From positions 14,430,001 through 14,494,000 of the forward strand of contig CM043698.1 in assembly GCA_023935145.1 (NCBI GenBank): a stretch of 64,000 nucleotides of DNA, written 5' to 3'. The notes beneath the pieces were generated by a model that was not told where the DNA came from, made no database searches, and saw nothing but the letters and a program-made list of their open reading frames with translations. This document shows, piece by piece, positions 22,124 to 35,800 of this stretch. This DNA is from Bretschneidera sinensis (taxonomy: Eukaryota; Streptophyta; Magnoliopsida; Brassicales; Akaniaceae). Position numbers and translations under genes: made by a program. The first letter of the stretch is position 1. Each line of letters starts with the position of its first letter.

Positions 22124-25100
22124 ATGATTGGAAAAATGGTTGAGGGGCCCAAATTTACTGGGCTTATAGGAGGAAATAACAACAATGACAACAATTACTA
22201 TGATTTCACTCAAGACTTTTACCAAAAGCTTGGGGAGGGTACAAACATGTCTATTGACAGTTTACGGACAAGTAATGTTGGAGGGTCCTTCTCGATGTCA
22301 TTGGATAACAGTAGTGTTGGGTCCAATGATTCTCTAACCCATATTTTAAGCCACCCTGGTTTGAAGCCTGTGCGCCACAACTACTCTGTCTCTATGGGGC
22401 AGAGTGTGTTTCGTCCAGGTAAAGTTACCCATGCACTTAATGATGATGCATTAGCACAAGCATTGATGGATAGCAGGTACCAAACACAGGGGTTGGAGAA
22501 TTATGAGGAGTGGACAATAGATTTGAGAAAACTTAACATGGGTACAGCTTTTGCCCAAGGGGCTTTTGGTAAGTTGTATAGAGGAACATACAATGGGGAG
22601 GATGTTGCAATTAAGATACTGGAGAGGCCAGAGAATAGCCCAGAGAAGGCACAAGCGATTGAGCAGCAGTTTCAGCAGGAGGTGATGATGCTTGCAACAT
22701 TGAAGCACCCCAACATTGTGCGTTTCATTGGGGCATGCCGTAAGCCGATGGTTTGGTGCATTGTGACAGAGTATGCAAAGGGAGGGTCAGTTCGGCAGTT
22801 CCTGACGAGGAGACAGAATCGAGCAGTGCCATTAAAATTGGCGGTTAAGCAGGCATTAGATGTTGCAAGGGGGATGGCCTATGTGCATGGTCTTACGTTT
22901 ATTCACAGGGATTTGAAGTCAGATAACCTTCTAATCTCTGCTGATAAGTCCATAAAGATTGCAGATTTTGGAGGTGCACGAATTGAGGTACGGACTGAGG
23001 GAATGACACCAGAGACAGGGACTTACCGATGGATGGCCCCGTAAGTCTATAAGCTCTTTATATGCTGATGTTTCTCTCTTTTGTACTGCACTCTGTTTGG
23101 TTCTCATTCACTTATCAAGAAAAAGAAACCTCTGTTTGGTTGTCACACTTCTGTTTTGATATTTCTCTAAATTAGTACTACTGACTATGCCTACAAGATC
23201 TGAAGCTAATTATTAGTTCAACTTTCTTCCTTTATATCATGACTAATTCTAGCCCACCTGTTTTAACGTTTTAATGTTTTCTGGTGACTAGTCATTGTCT
23301 TGATGTGAGCTATTTTCGTGTAGGATTAACTTCTTTATTGTGAGGTTCTGTTATTATTATTTCATATCAGTACCCGTAATTTGATCTTCTCAGTTTTACT
23401 TCTTTTTTATCTCACTTTTCTTTGCTTTATAAAAGATATATAAATCGTCTTTGTGAAATTTTATATATTTACCACCTTTTTGTGTCCCTAAGCAGTCAAG
23501 ATTACTTAATTCTACTTCCTATTTTATGCCACCCTAGGATCTCATCTAGTGGCCTCCCTTTATGTTTGTATCAATGTTCCAATATCTTGAGGTCAACATG
23601 TTGGATTCCTGACACATGATAGCCATGACATGTAGCGTGCCAACACTGATGTTACACTGGTTGCAGCGTTAAATATCTAAAGGCTTTGTAGCAAAAAGCA
23701 ACACTTTTAACATATATGCACTTACGAAAAAAACATATACACAAACATTCATACCCATATTTTATATGCCTTTATTCTAATTTGCATGCACTATACATGT
23801 GTAGTGTCATAGTAACATAATCTGATCTTAAAATATGGTAGCAATAAAGGTCTTATATTGATTCTTATCAAAACGAGAGAATAAATAAATAAAGGTCGCA
23901 CTTTAATCTGGATAAAGCCACAATTTCTCTTTTTGACTTAACAATTTTTTCTTTTTTAGTAATCCTTGGAGCATATAGAATTTCAAAGTTGGTTTTATTA
24001 GATTTTCTTATAGTTCTTCAGTCTTTGCTGAGTTTTACTATATATTTAGTTTATGCTAAAACCAAAAGATTTTAATCTACTATCGGATGTTGAAGTATTA
24101 TTACCAAAATATGAAATCCATGAAGATTGCAGATTTTGGTGTTAGACAAACTGCTATTATTGGTAACATAAAATGTAATTTTTTTTTTGGGCTAGACTCG
24201 GCTTGATGAGTTCCTCCTTCATGCGACTTATGCTAGTTCATTTCCTTCTAGGATTCCACCTTTGTGATTTCTTAATTTGAAGGATTGAAATTCATGAACT
24301 TTATATTTTCCGTTTGAAATGATTTAATCTTGGTGAGTTTGAAATACTTTATGATTTTTTGGTAAATGTTATTGTGTGGGTGAATGTTTAGACTTTAGAG
24401 TTTTCACACAGAGAAAGAAGGAGCATATACACATCCTGAACTTTTTTTTTGACCTGATACATTATGAATTTTAACGATCAATAACAATGAGTGACCTCTC
24501 TGTCTTGATGAAAGGAGTCTCCAATCCTTGTGGGGTGGCTCCTTTGACTTTTTTTCCCCTAACTTGTATAAGTTTTATTGCTTTGCTACTTTTCAAGTGT
24601 CTTATATTGTGAACTACTAAAAACCTTCAGTTTTGTGATTCTCTCGAAATTTACATAGCATCAGTTATCCATCATCATTTATGGTTTTTTAGTTTCTTAC
24701 ACGTTTTTAAATAATGTTTGCCCTTTTACTTTCATTCTATTTAACAATTTTATTACTGTCTTATAAGATAGTAATTAAGCTCAGAAGTTAAATCTACGAT
24801 GGATCTGGATGCAGTACTTGTAAGCATTGCCTAGAGAATATTGGCCATGAAAGAAGGAAAAGTTAGGAAAGTTGCTTGGAGATCATTTGGGATTCTAGGT
24901 ATTTTGGTGACAGTGTCGTGGTATCCTTAGCAAAAGCTAGAATAACAAGCATTGTACATTTGTACTTCTTCTTTTATGATGTAAATGTGGCGGTGTATTA
25001 TAGAAGAGTGCCATGTACCTTAACAAGGAGCTCCATCTTTTACATGTCATGTACTTATCATAGTAATGTACCAAGTATGACCAACATTTTGCTTTTGAGT

Positions 25101-28100
25101 TGAATTTCTTATATGAAGTTGGGGTATGAGAAGTGTCATAGGAACATATTAAGTACCTGAAATATTGAAATTTATTTAAGATGTCCTGAAAACATCATGT
25201 GATTGCTTTAATCAAGTTTCTTTTACATTTAATAGCACCTTAAAATTTATCTAAGAACTTCATGGTACTTGATGTTTTTCATTAATTTCTCAACTAAGTT
25301 TCCATGGTACTTTTGAGAGTTTTTTCACCCATTTTGGACTCACTTTTATCTCTTTTATTAAACTGGTAAAGTAACTGATTCTATATTTATTTTTCTCCTC
25401 TTTCATATCACATGGAGGGATGATAGTTATTTTCCATGCATAACACAGAGAGAGGGACAGGGTAAGATAGAACAAATAGGAGAGACATCATTTGTAATGT
25501 GTTATACACAGACAAAGAGAGGAAGAGGAGGAAGGAAGGGGAGATACATCATGGACAAGGCAATGGTTGTTAGTCATGTTTCATGGACATACAAAGGATT
25601 GAAGAGGAAGGAGAAGGGGCAGATATAACATACTGTTTAGATTGTAAATAGAACATAATTCCTTGGTAAGGGTAAAAATCTAGTTTATTCTCGCATAAAA
25701 AAAATCTAGTTAATTCTCCATGCGAGCTTATTTGCTAAATCATACTTTCTTAATTGGTGGTTGTTTTGTCAAACCTTATTTATATATTTATTTTTGGTAA
25801 ATTTCCTATTCTTTTGTTTTCTTTTGCTTTGTCAAACCTACTTTCCTTTCATTAAGGTATACAGTTATCTAATGGTGGTTTTGTTTATTACGACGATATT
25901 CTTATGAGAAGATTCTTTTGAGTTTTTTCAAGGCTTTATGGAAGTTAAAGGTTGTTTATGAGTAAATTGGTGGCTTATAGATATGACTTTTACTTTTAGA
26001 AAGGATTTTTTTTTTTTGAAAAAAGGGCTACCAAAATGCAACAATTTGGATTTTTTTTTGTAAATTTTGTTCCTCATTTGTAAGGTGACATGCTCTACTT
26101 CTAGGATGTTTTGAGGCCTTTTTGTAATTTTTCTCCCTTCAAATCAAACCTCATCTTTGGCAGGCACAACAAGTGACTCAGTCCACAACCTTAGGGCTGA
26201 TTGGCTGAAGACTCTTGGTGCTATTTTTTTTTAATAATTTGACAGTACAGTTCAAAATGGATAGATTTGGAAAACGTTACCGACTACAAAGGGGGATTAC
26301 ATGGAAACGTTCATTTAAATCTCTTTGTTGTAGCATAACTAAGTTTTGGAAGGTTTAGAGGCTTTCACGTCAAAGCTGTTATTGGTTAAAGCTCAATAAA
26401 AATTGCTCAACCTACTACTTTAAGGCTTAAGCCTCGTTGTGCCACGTTTTATATTTGAGCATTTTTGAGGTACGTGCTATAGATGTCATTAATACTTGGT
26501 TATTTATGGTACATAGCTTGTTATGCTACTTGCGTTTGAAATTTGATTTAGTTATGTTAAATTAATTTATGGACAATAGAACTTTGTCATGAACAATAAA
26601 GAGAAAAAAGGTTAAAAAGGGAAGAAGTATGGGTTTACACGTGTGTTATCGCGTTGATTTACATGTGTGCCACATTTTTATATTTTAGCATTTTAAGGTA
26701 CGTGCACTATAGAGGTAATTAATACTTAGGATGACTTGTTAGATTTTGTGGAGATACTATCTTGTAGACAGTCTTTTGTAAATTGGTTGCACCCATTTGG
26801 TGCTTTTTTATTTATATATACTTTTTTTAGTTATAAAAAATACGGTAGATATGCCTTGCTATGCTACTTGCGTTAACTTAACCTAGCTCTCTTGAATTAT
26901 CTTATGGACCATAGAAATTTGTCATGAACAATAAAGGAAAAAACAGAAATAAAAAGGGTTAAAGAAAAGGAAAAAAAGTGGGTTTACACGTGTGTTATAG
27001 GGTTGGTTTGCACACTGCTACTTAAGATTATGATTTCTTTTCTTTCTAAAATGTTAAGATTATGATGTTAAATAGTCAAAATACATTTATACAAAGGTAT
27101 TTGCGAAATTTATATGTACTCGCCTTTTACTGTAGCATACTTATCTCAGATTTTGTCTCTATGGACCATAGAACTTTGTCATGAACAATCAAGGAAAACA
27201 TAAAAAAGGGGGGAATAAGTATGGGTTTACACGTGTTATATCATTGGTATCTGAGCAAGATCTTCCTTGGGATCCTAAATAAATATATATTTTTTTCTCA
27301 TCTTCTTTTTCCAAAAAAACAAACTGCTACTTACAATTTTGATTTTAAATAGTCAATAAAATTATACAAAGGTATTTTCCATTAAAATAAGAATTTATAT
27401 GTTTTCTCACATGTTACCATAGAATACTTATTTCAAGTTGTCTTTATGGACCATAGAACTTTGGCATGAACAATAAGGGAAACCATGTAAAAACAGTTGA
27501 AGTATGGGTGTACACGTGTTCTACTTAAGATTGTGATGTTAAATAGTCAGTAAAGTTATACAAAGGTATTTACGGTTACCTCAAGAATTTACATGTTCTC
27601 AAACCTTTAACCATAGAATACCCATTTCTGGTTTTGTCATAATCTACTCGATTTTTGATTTATGCAAAATTGAATGTTAGTTTAGACAGAACTTCTTGTT
27701 TGCTATTATTATGATTTGTATTTAATGTTGGCGCGTGTTTGTGCTTGTGTTCGCATTTGTGCGTGTGACTGCACATACTATTATATGAAGACCACTCATT
27801 AATTTGTGTAATAGCCAGTGTTAATGCCATGACACATCTTCCTTCTTCCCTCTTCCTATGCCTCCTTTATTTTGCCTTCTTTGCTGTATTTCTTAATTTG
27901 CTTTGCTTTATTTTGTGGGTATAAAGGAAAGCTATAGAAAATATTTAAAGGCTTCTATAACGAAAGAGGGTAAGTTAGACACAACATACATGACTTGGAA
28001 ACAATGAAGAAAATTTTGATTTCTTAGCATTTCAGGAGAAGTGGCTTTAGATAAGGTTGATTGGAGGAAAATGAGTCATGCGACCTAACCCTACTTGGTT

Positions 28101-31100
28101 GGGACTTAGATTTGACTGAGCTTAGTTGAGTTGTATGGTAAAGGAAAGTTATGTGGTTTTCATGACAGTATGTATTGACGTTGCGTCCTTTCAGTTTCCT
28201 CCATTGACATGTAAGTGAAAACTAACTATTACTATAAGTTGAACGTGAGGTTAAGATAGCAAGTATACCTAAACCACTACATCAAAATTCTGCTCTTCAA
28301 CTCATCTCCAGACCAGAGTCATCAGACTTGCTCATTACCTCTCTTTCTCCCTCTCTATGTTTGTGCAACCCCCAATGAAAGAAAAATAAGGTTATCAAAT
28401 TGAAAGTTGATGTTCTGTTGCCTATACTTTCAAATACTTGTTTTTCATCTGTATGAAAGCTTTAAGGATGGAAGGTTTTAACTCTAGAGATTTGAAAGAT
28501 TTTAGTTTTCCTGATTATATTCTACCAATTTTATGTTTGATGCTGTTGAATGTTATATAATGCCAATAATTTTGTTACATGATCATATTCTATGTCAGGT
28601 TGCTAGTTTTATCTTCTGTTGAATTGAAAAATTAGTTATACTTACACCTTATGCCTTGATATGCCTATCCCCTTGGAAGGAGGACAAAGAATTTTTTTAA
28701 TAAATAAAAGTATATTCACTGAACGCACCAAGGGGGAGCAACCCAATTACAAAATCAGTTACAAAACAAAAAGAAAGGAGGACAAAGCTTCGAATTGCCT
28801 CTTGCCTTTTTGCTAAAACACCCGCTAATAATATGATATGTTTGTAGTCTTTCTTAACCTTCATTATGTAATTTATTATCATTTTCTTTGAGTTACATTC
28901 ATGTTATCTTCTAGTGACAAGAAACAATGGATCAAGAGGGGAACAAATATTTAATTTAAAGGACACAGTTCAGATGTGAGAGTTTGTGGAACATCTGCTT
29001 GCAAAACAATTGAACTAGCTATTTAAAATGAAATTGGAACCTTGTTAATAGGAGCTAGTCACTTGAGGGAAATTCCACAAATTTTCCAAATTGAATATGG
29101 TATTGTAGAAACCAATAAGGTAATCACAATAGGATTATCAATATGTTGCAAAACGCAAACTCCTTGAGTTCTTAGATTTTTTGTATTCAAGATCATTGGT
29201 CTATTGGGGTTGGAACTTCCTTGGTGCCCTTATTTATGATATTTATGCATTTTACTGATAACAAAAATATGTGTTGCAAAACTTGAGCAACGAATTGTTG
29301 TAATCTTTTAATTACAAAGTATTTTTGAGTATAGGCCATAAAAGCTAATGTATAGATCACAAAAGGGAACATAAGAAGTATCATGGATTGTGTAGACTCG
29401 CCATTGATGCTTTCATTAAGTGATGGCAAGTAAGATGTGATTTACATATGCTAGGATGCTGCAATCAATTGATAGCCTTCTTTCTTCAGATGCACAATTA
29501 ATATTTATCCTCCTATGTGCCTGTTTCATTACTCAGAAGTGAGGTGATTTGTTGTTGGTGCTTTTAAGTGGACTAGCTCGCAAGGTTTGTATCCAGATAG
29601 GTTTATTAAATTGCGGCATGTGGATTTGAGTAGAATTGTTTCAGCTGCCAAATTCAAACTCAAAGCTCTGGGTATGAATAATTGATAAATGTTAGTAACT
29701 TTGAGCCAGTTTCTGGTTGGATTAAGTCAGTTTAGATGCCAGAAGACATAATGTCAATTGAAAGGGTATGGGTTAATCTGCAGACAGGTGCTGATATCTG
29801 TCCTCTATTCGGCATTGTATCTGGTACCCATAAGTAGATGGCTGAATTATTTCTTGAACTCAGCACACAAATTGGTAGATTTTCAGCATGCTTGTTGGAT
29901 TTTACTGTCTACCTTATGCAATCTGAGTATAATTCTCTCTGTTGGTGGTGTATTTGCTTCTTCCATCAAATGGTTCTTATTTATGGCACTCAGGTTTTAG
30001 CTCCAGTTGTAAAGAGGTAGATTGGGGTTGGATAGGTCTTAGGTTGGAGATTACTTATAAAAAAAAGGTCTTAGGTTCGAGACCTAAAATGAGGGAGGGG
30101 TCATTATTTATTGTGTTGTGCTACCAAAAATAGTTCGTTACTCCTTTGCAGTATTACAGATGCTTGTTTTCTCTGAGGCAATTAATGGGTGTTTCACTAG
30201 TTCTCTAAAGCATTCATCATTATATTAGTTGAATGATTGATTTTTCTGTTGCCATTATTGGTTTCTGGAAGGCTATGGAATATTTTGATTCTGGGGTGTC
30301 AGTAATTATTGTCACAATGATTAGGTGTGTGAACAGTTTCCATCACGACGCTGATGTTGCATGCAGTTTTACATGTCCGTGTGTAACTTTTCAGGCCTTT
30401 TTTTTGGGATGGGGGAGTGGGGCTGAGGTGCAGATGTGATATGGTCTTTGTGTAGATATTTTAACTCTTAAATAATAATATACTTTAGTCACGTTGTCAC
30501 TGAGCCCTTCTCAAGTCCATACTACAAGGCTAGAAATTCTGCATTTCTGAAACCTCTATACATTCATGTTATTTATGTCAGTGTAGAGATTTTTTCCTTG
30601 CATAAAAGTAGTGTGTTACTTATAAAAGAAAAAAGTTTCTCTGTTTTGTATTATCTTCTGCAGCATCCGCATGCTGCCAATAGTTGATCAATAACCAATA
30701 CTTCCAAATTCTCTTTAACTGTGAACTTGTTTTTGCATTTAAACATAGAACTGCATGCAATGTGCCCATTGAATGGGGATCCAAGTACTGATTCTTATGA
30801 TGCTTGCCATTTTTGCAGAGAGATGATCCAGCATAGGCCATACACTCAAAAAGTAGATGTTTATAGCTTTGGAATTGTCCTCTGGGAGCTAATCACAGGT
30901 TTGCTTCCTTTCCAAAACATGACCGCAGTGCAGGCAGCATTTGCTGTGGTGAACAAGGGCGTACGGCCAGTTATCCCAAATGATTGTCTCCCTGTGCTGA
31001 GCGAGATCATGACTCGCTGCTGGGACACCGATCCTGAAGTTCGTCCAACCTTCACTGAGGTTGTCAGGATGCTCGAAAATGCTGAGAGAGAGATTCTGAC

Positions 31101-31158
31101 TACTGTACGCAAAGCCCGCTTCAGGTGTTGCATGACCCAACCAATGACATTCGACTGA
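22124..31158 (+). CDS. Raf-like protein kinase A (STY13/RAF28 type, group C)
   Basis: This is a cytosolic dual-specificity-type Ser/Thr/Tyr kinase of the plant Raf-like MAPKKK group C. Coding exons are 22124-23040 and 30819-31158, giving 418 aa. The N-terminal ~135 residues carry family blocks [25 protein letters not shown] and [20 protein letters not shown]. The kinase domain follows: glycine loop [11 protein letters not shown] (about 143), VAIK lysine K164, HRDLKSDN at 261-268, and DFG at 281-283 followed by Gly284, where relatives have Val. GTYRWMAP is followed by E across the intron, making APE, and then [13 protein letters not shown]. The intron (7.8 kb, phase 2) splits the Pro codon of APE. 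The ATG at 22124 is used because both paralogues share [11 protein letters not shown]; the ATG at 22136 is an alternative. A close paralogue follows at 41102. Family identity is recognised from sequence; the physiological role is not inferable here. Confidence 0.92.
24106..24150 (+). pseudogene. kinase exon fragment inside the intron
   Basis: AAGATTGCAGATTTTGG here is identical to the DFG-coding part of the exon 1 kb upstream (22955-22971), within a longer AAATCCATGAAG... match. Conceptual reading is [11 protein letters not shown]. No splice context surrounds it. Confidence 0.5.
26560..27620. repeat. four degenerate repeats in kinase A intron, 260-335 bp apart
   Basis: A block TGGACCATAGAACTTTGTCA...ACAATAAAGGAAA..., ending in a GGGTTTACACGTG string, occurs at about 26570, 26905, 27163 and 27448, each followed by related AT-rich DNA with AAATAGTCA and TTATACAAAGGTATTT. 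The homologous place in kinase B has one such block (about 49598-49705). Confidence 0.7.
28050..28145. mobile_element. probable retroposon tail fragment
   Basis: ATGAGTCATGCGACCTAACC followed by CTACTTGGTTGGGACTTAGA resembles the GACCCCACTTAGTGGGATAAGG-like 3' ends found on many plant retroposons. This is recognised by general resemblance only, with no target duplication seen. Confidence 0.3.
28690..28885 (-). mobile_element. LINE 3'-end fragment
   Basis: GCACCAAGGGGGAGCAACCC with a T-rich flank on its left (poly(A) on the minus strand) matches the 3' ends of the LINE copies at 42590 and 45003 (AGAAGCACCAAG...GTGCA). Only the tail region is present, so this is a strongly 5'-truncated copy antisense to kinase A. 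Confidence 0.55.
29108..30246 (+). repeat. S1 segment, intronic source of the 1,469-bp array
   Basis: This 1.14-kb stretch of the kinase A intron recurs four times downstream (starting about 33170, 34639, 36108 and 37577) with about 1% or less divergence. The intron copy differs from all four array copies at the same places, for example TATAGGCCATAAAAGCTAAT against TATAGCCCATAAAAGCTTAT, and ACATATGC against ACATTTGC. The small ORFs within it are not genes. Confidence 0.9.
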
Positions 31159-32832
31159 TCCAGAATAGAAGACTGAAGAACAGATGGTAAAGGTAAAAAG
31201 GATAGAAGTGAAAACTGAAAAGGATAAATCAAAAGCAGTAAGAATTTTACATATAAGTTTGTGTATCTATCAGTATTTTTTTTTTCCAGATAGGGAGAAG
31301 GTAACTATTTAGACTTCTGGTTGTTTGGATTTTGGTGGCAATTGGACTGGACTAGCTGTGCTGAACGCAGCAGTTCTATAGTTCTAGCGTTAGGGGAGTA
31401 TTGATGTATCATCCCCTCAGTAGCTATATATATGAGGTTTGCATTATTATTGATATCGGTTGTTCTTGGTTTTATAACAAATGCAAGTTCCCTATTCGAT
31501 CAAATACTCCCCTTTCCATCACTCTATTAGCAATTCTTTTTGTCCTAATTGAAACTTTTATTGTATTGGGTGATTATTGCGGACTAGTATTATCCGAAAA
31601 GCATCCTGATTTATTTGATGTTGGAAGCAAGCCTGTATCTGATGTATCTGTTCACTGATTAGCAGCCACAGACTATAATGGAGGCTTATGGTAACCCAGG
31701 CCAGTTTTGACTGGTACTGCAGGTTGATCTAGCAACCGTCACTTCTAATGGAATGGGTGTAAGAGACCTATCCAAGTTTCTGTGGATTTGGTTTATAAGT
31801 TGGGATCTTTAACCGTGCCAAACGCAGGAAAAATCCTTTTCCATGATCTTGGACGTGCTAATTGTATGTGTTGGACTTGTGCCCTTTCAGAATGTATCAG
31901 GCTTTTAAGTTCACAATTCCTCAAAGCCAAGAGCTTATTTCTACAGCATGAAATCCTATATTTATACCCCTTTTAGCTCTGAAGAAGTATATTGCTCTAT
32001 AGTCTATACATGTCTGCTAGCGGTTCCAGCATTAAGAGTTGTCTGGTGGTATGCTGTCTGTCAAATTTTATGTTTCAGCATCCAATATGCTACTTCAATG
32101 AGATTGCCAATGAAAAGGGTGAAACTCATTGAATTTAAGGGGTGTTTCGGTTTGAGGAATTCACTCTCTCGTATAGTTGAGAGAAAGTGTCATTGCAGAT
32201 AATGACTAGTCAAATTTTTTAGCATACAAATCGAAGAAGTTCTTGTCAAGCGATAAATGTTACAAAGTATTTTGTCATTGGATGGAAAGAAGAATCTTTG
32301 TTTCTCTCTTTTAATGCCATTTATGCTGTTGCCTCATGTATCTTTTAAAGACACATAGATAATAATATTTTGTCATGGGGTTTTATAGGGTTTTTAAAAA
32401 AAATGCTTATTTATGTTTAAAAAAAGAAAGCTTATTTACTCTGCCTTTTCATATTTTATAGTAAAACAAAACAAGGGTAAATTATCAATCTTTCCCTTAT
32501 TTTCCTTTCTATACTTCTAGTTTCCTTTAAAGCCCATTTAACTCCCAAACGTAGTATGAACTACGAAGAGAAGTAATATTTTTCTCCTGTGACTGCAAAA
32601 ACACGATATGATGTTGCATGGTACAACACACTTCAATTTTACATTGATAGGAATAATCTTTTCAGGGGTTGTTTGATTGTCAGAAAATTAAATGTCTAAG
32701 GTTAAAAAATCTTTGAGTGCATTAGTTGTGAAAAACGTTTTAAATATTTATTTTTATTTTTCTTAACATTTTTCTGAGTAATTTATACATTTTTAACATA
32801 ATTTAAGAATTAATATTTTTTTTTATTTTTCA
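31159..32832 (+). other. kinase A 3' UTR and downstream spacer
   Basis: The first ~350 bases after the stop align with those after kinase B (shared AGAATAGAAGA and GAACAGATGGTAAAGGTAAA), which marks the 3' UTR. The rest is AT-rich, with no ORF of note, and runs into the tandem array. Confidence 0.55.
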
Positions 32833-35800
32833 TTTTTTCAAAATAGAATTGAAAAAGATGAAAAACAAACAAAAATTAGTTTTTCAAAAAGCCTTGTAAC
32901 TTTTCATGTTAAGAAAATGTATTATTTGGAGTACGTGAAGACCCATTTTTCTGGTTGCCATCGCATCTGCCATCAATAGAGAATCCACCTCAGGTGGAGG
33001 ACACTGAATAACTCAAAAATCAGTTTGCCATCTATTAAATATGGGTTTAAAAACATAATAATGACGGTTTGTCTCTAACACTTATATTCCCTTCATTTGC
33101 TTTCTCATCTTCATTTTCATAGGATTATGCACGACTTTGCTTTTTTATATTAAAGATCGATTGCTAAGAAAACCAATAAGGTAATCACAATAGGATTATC
33201 AATATGTTGCAAAACGCAAACTCCTTGAGTTCTTAGAGTTTTTGTATTCAAGATCATTGGTCTATTGGGGTTGGAACTTCCTTGGTGCCCTTATTTATGA
33301 TATTTATGCATTTTACTGATAACAAAAATATGTGTTGCAAAACTTGAGCAACGAATTGTTGTAATCTTTTAATTACAAAGTATTTTTGAGTATAGCCCAT
33401 AAAAGCTTATGTATAGATCACAAAAGGGAACATAAGAAGTATCATGGATTGTGTAGACTCGCCATTGATGCTTTCATTAAGTGATGGCAAGTAAGATGTG
33501 ATTTACATTTGCTAGGATGCTGCAATCAATTGATAGCCTTCTTTCTTCAGACGCACAATTAATATTTATCCTCCTATGTGCTTGTTTCATTACTCAGAAG
33601 TGAGGTGATTTGTTGTTGGTGCTTTTAAGTGGACTAGCTCGCAAGGTTTGTATCCAGATAGGTTTATTAAATTGCGGCATGTGGATTTGAGTAGAATTGT
33701 TTCAGCTGCCAAATTCAAACTCAAAGCTCTGGGTATGAATAATTGATAAATGTTAGTAACTTTGAGCCAGTTTCTGGTTGGATTAAGTCAGTTTAGATGC
33801 CAGAAGACATAATGTCAATTGAAAGGGTATGGGTTAATCTGCAGACAGGTGCTGATATCTGTCCTCTATTCGGCATTGTATCTGGTACCCATAAGTAGAT
33901 GGCTGAATTATTTCTTGAACTCAGCACACAAATTGGTAGATTTTCAGCATGCTTGTTGGATTTTACTGTCTACCTTATGCAATCTGAGTATAATTCTCTC
34001 TGTTGGTGGTGTATTTGCTTCTTCCATCAAATGGTTCTTATTTATGGCACTCAGGTTTTAGCTCCAGTTGTAAAGAGGTAGATTGGGGTTGGATAGGTCT
34101 TAGGTTGGAGATTACTTATAAAAAAAAGATCTTAGGTTCGAGACCTAAAATGAGGGAGGGGTCCTTATTTATTGTGTTGTGCTACCAAAAATAGTTCGTT
34201 ACTCCTTTGCAGTATTACAGATGCTTGTTTTCTCTGAGGCAATTAATGGGTGTTTCACTAGTTCTCTAAAGCATTCATCATTATATTAGTTGAATGATTG
34301 ATTTTTTCAAAGTAGAATTGAAAAAGATGAAAAACAAACAAAAATTAGTTTTTCAAAAAGCCTTGTAACTTTTCATGTTAAGAAAATGTATTATTTGGAG
34401 TACGTGAAGACCCATTTTTCTGGTTGCCATCGCATCTGCCATCAATAGAGAATCCACCTCAGGTGGAGGACACTGAATAACTCAAAAATCAGTTTGCCAT
34501 CTATTAAATATGGGTTTAAAAACATAATAATGACGGTTTGTCTCTAACACTTATATTCCCTTCATTTGCTTTCTCATCTTCATTTTCATAGGATTATGCA
34601 CGACTTTGCTTTTTTATATTAAAGATCGATTGCTAAGAAAACCAATAAGGTAATCACAATAGGATTATCAATATGTTGCAAAACGCAAACTCCTTGAGTT
34701 CTTAGAGTTTTTGTATTCAAGATCATTGGTCTATTGGGGTTGGAACTTCCTTGGTGCCCTTATTTATGATATTTATGCATTTTACTGATAACAAAAATAT
34801 GTGTTGCAAAACTTGAGCAACGAATTGTTGTAATCTTTTAATTACAAAGTATTTTTGAGTATAGCCCATAAAAGCTTATGTATAGATCACAAAAGGGAAC
34901 ATAAGAAGTATCATGGATTGTGTAGACTCGCCATTGATGCTTTCATTAAGTGATGGCAAGTAAGATGTGATTTACATTTGCTAGGATGCTGCAATCAATT
35001 GATAGCCTTCTTTCTTCAGACGCACAATTAATATTTATCCTCCTATGTGCTTGTTTCATTACTCAGAAGTGAGGTGATTTGTTGTTGGTGCTTTTAAGTG
35101 GACTAGCTCGCAAGGTTTGTATCCAGATAGGTTTATTAAATTGCGGCATGTGGATTTGAGTAGAATTGTTTCAGCTGCCAAATTCAAACTCAAAGCTCTG
35201 GGTATGAATAATTGATAAATGTTAGTAACTTTGAGCCAGTTTCTGGTTGGATTAAGTCAGTTTAGATGCCAGAAGACATAATGTCAATTGAAAGGGTATG
35301 GGTTAATCTGCAGACAGGTGCTGATATCTGTCCTCTATTCGGCATTGTATCTGGTACCCATAAGTAGATGGCTGAATTATTTCTTGAACTCAGCACACAA
35401 ATTGGTAGATTTTCAGCATGCTTGTTGGATTTTACTGTCTACCTTATGCAATCTGAGTATAATTCTCTCTGTTGGTGGTGTATTTGCTTCTTCCATCAAA
35501 TGGTTCTTATTTATGGCACTCAGGTTTTAGCTCCAGTTGTAAAGAGGTAGATTGGGGTTGGATAGGTCTTAGGTTGGAGATTACTTATAAAAAAAAGATC
35601 TTAGGTTCGAGACCTAAAATGAGGGAGGGGTCCTTATTTATTGTGTTGTGCTACCAAAAATAGTTCGTTACTCCTTTGCAGTATTACAGATGCTTGTTTT
35701 CTCTGAGGCAATTAATGGGTGTTTCACTAGTTCTCTAAAGCATTCATCATTATATTAGTTGAATGATTGATTTTTTCAAAGTAGAATTGAAAAAGATGAA

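Larger units (their letters stand above)
23041..30818 (+). other. kinase A last intron (7.8 kb)
   Basis: The donor GTAAGT is at 23041 and the acceptor TTTTTGCAG ends at 30818. Much of it is recognisably homologous to the kinase B intron, for example the segment around GCAGTACTTGTAAGCATTGC at 24813 against 46575, and the blocks at 25430-25640 and 26150-26400. It has its own expansion (26.5-27.6 kb), a LINE tail, and a stretch of about 2.5 kb (27.96-30.48 kb) without a counterpart in B. No separate gene was found inside. Confidence 0.8.
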
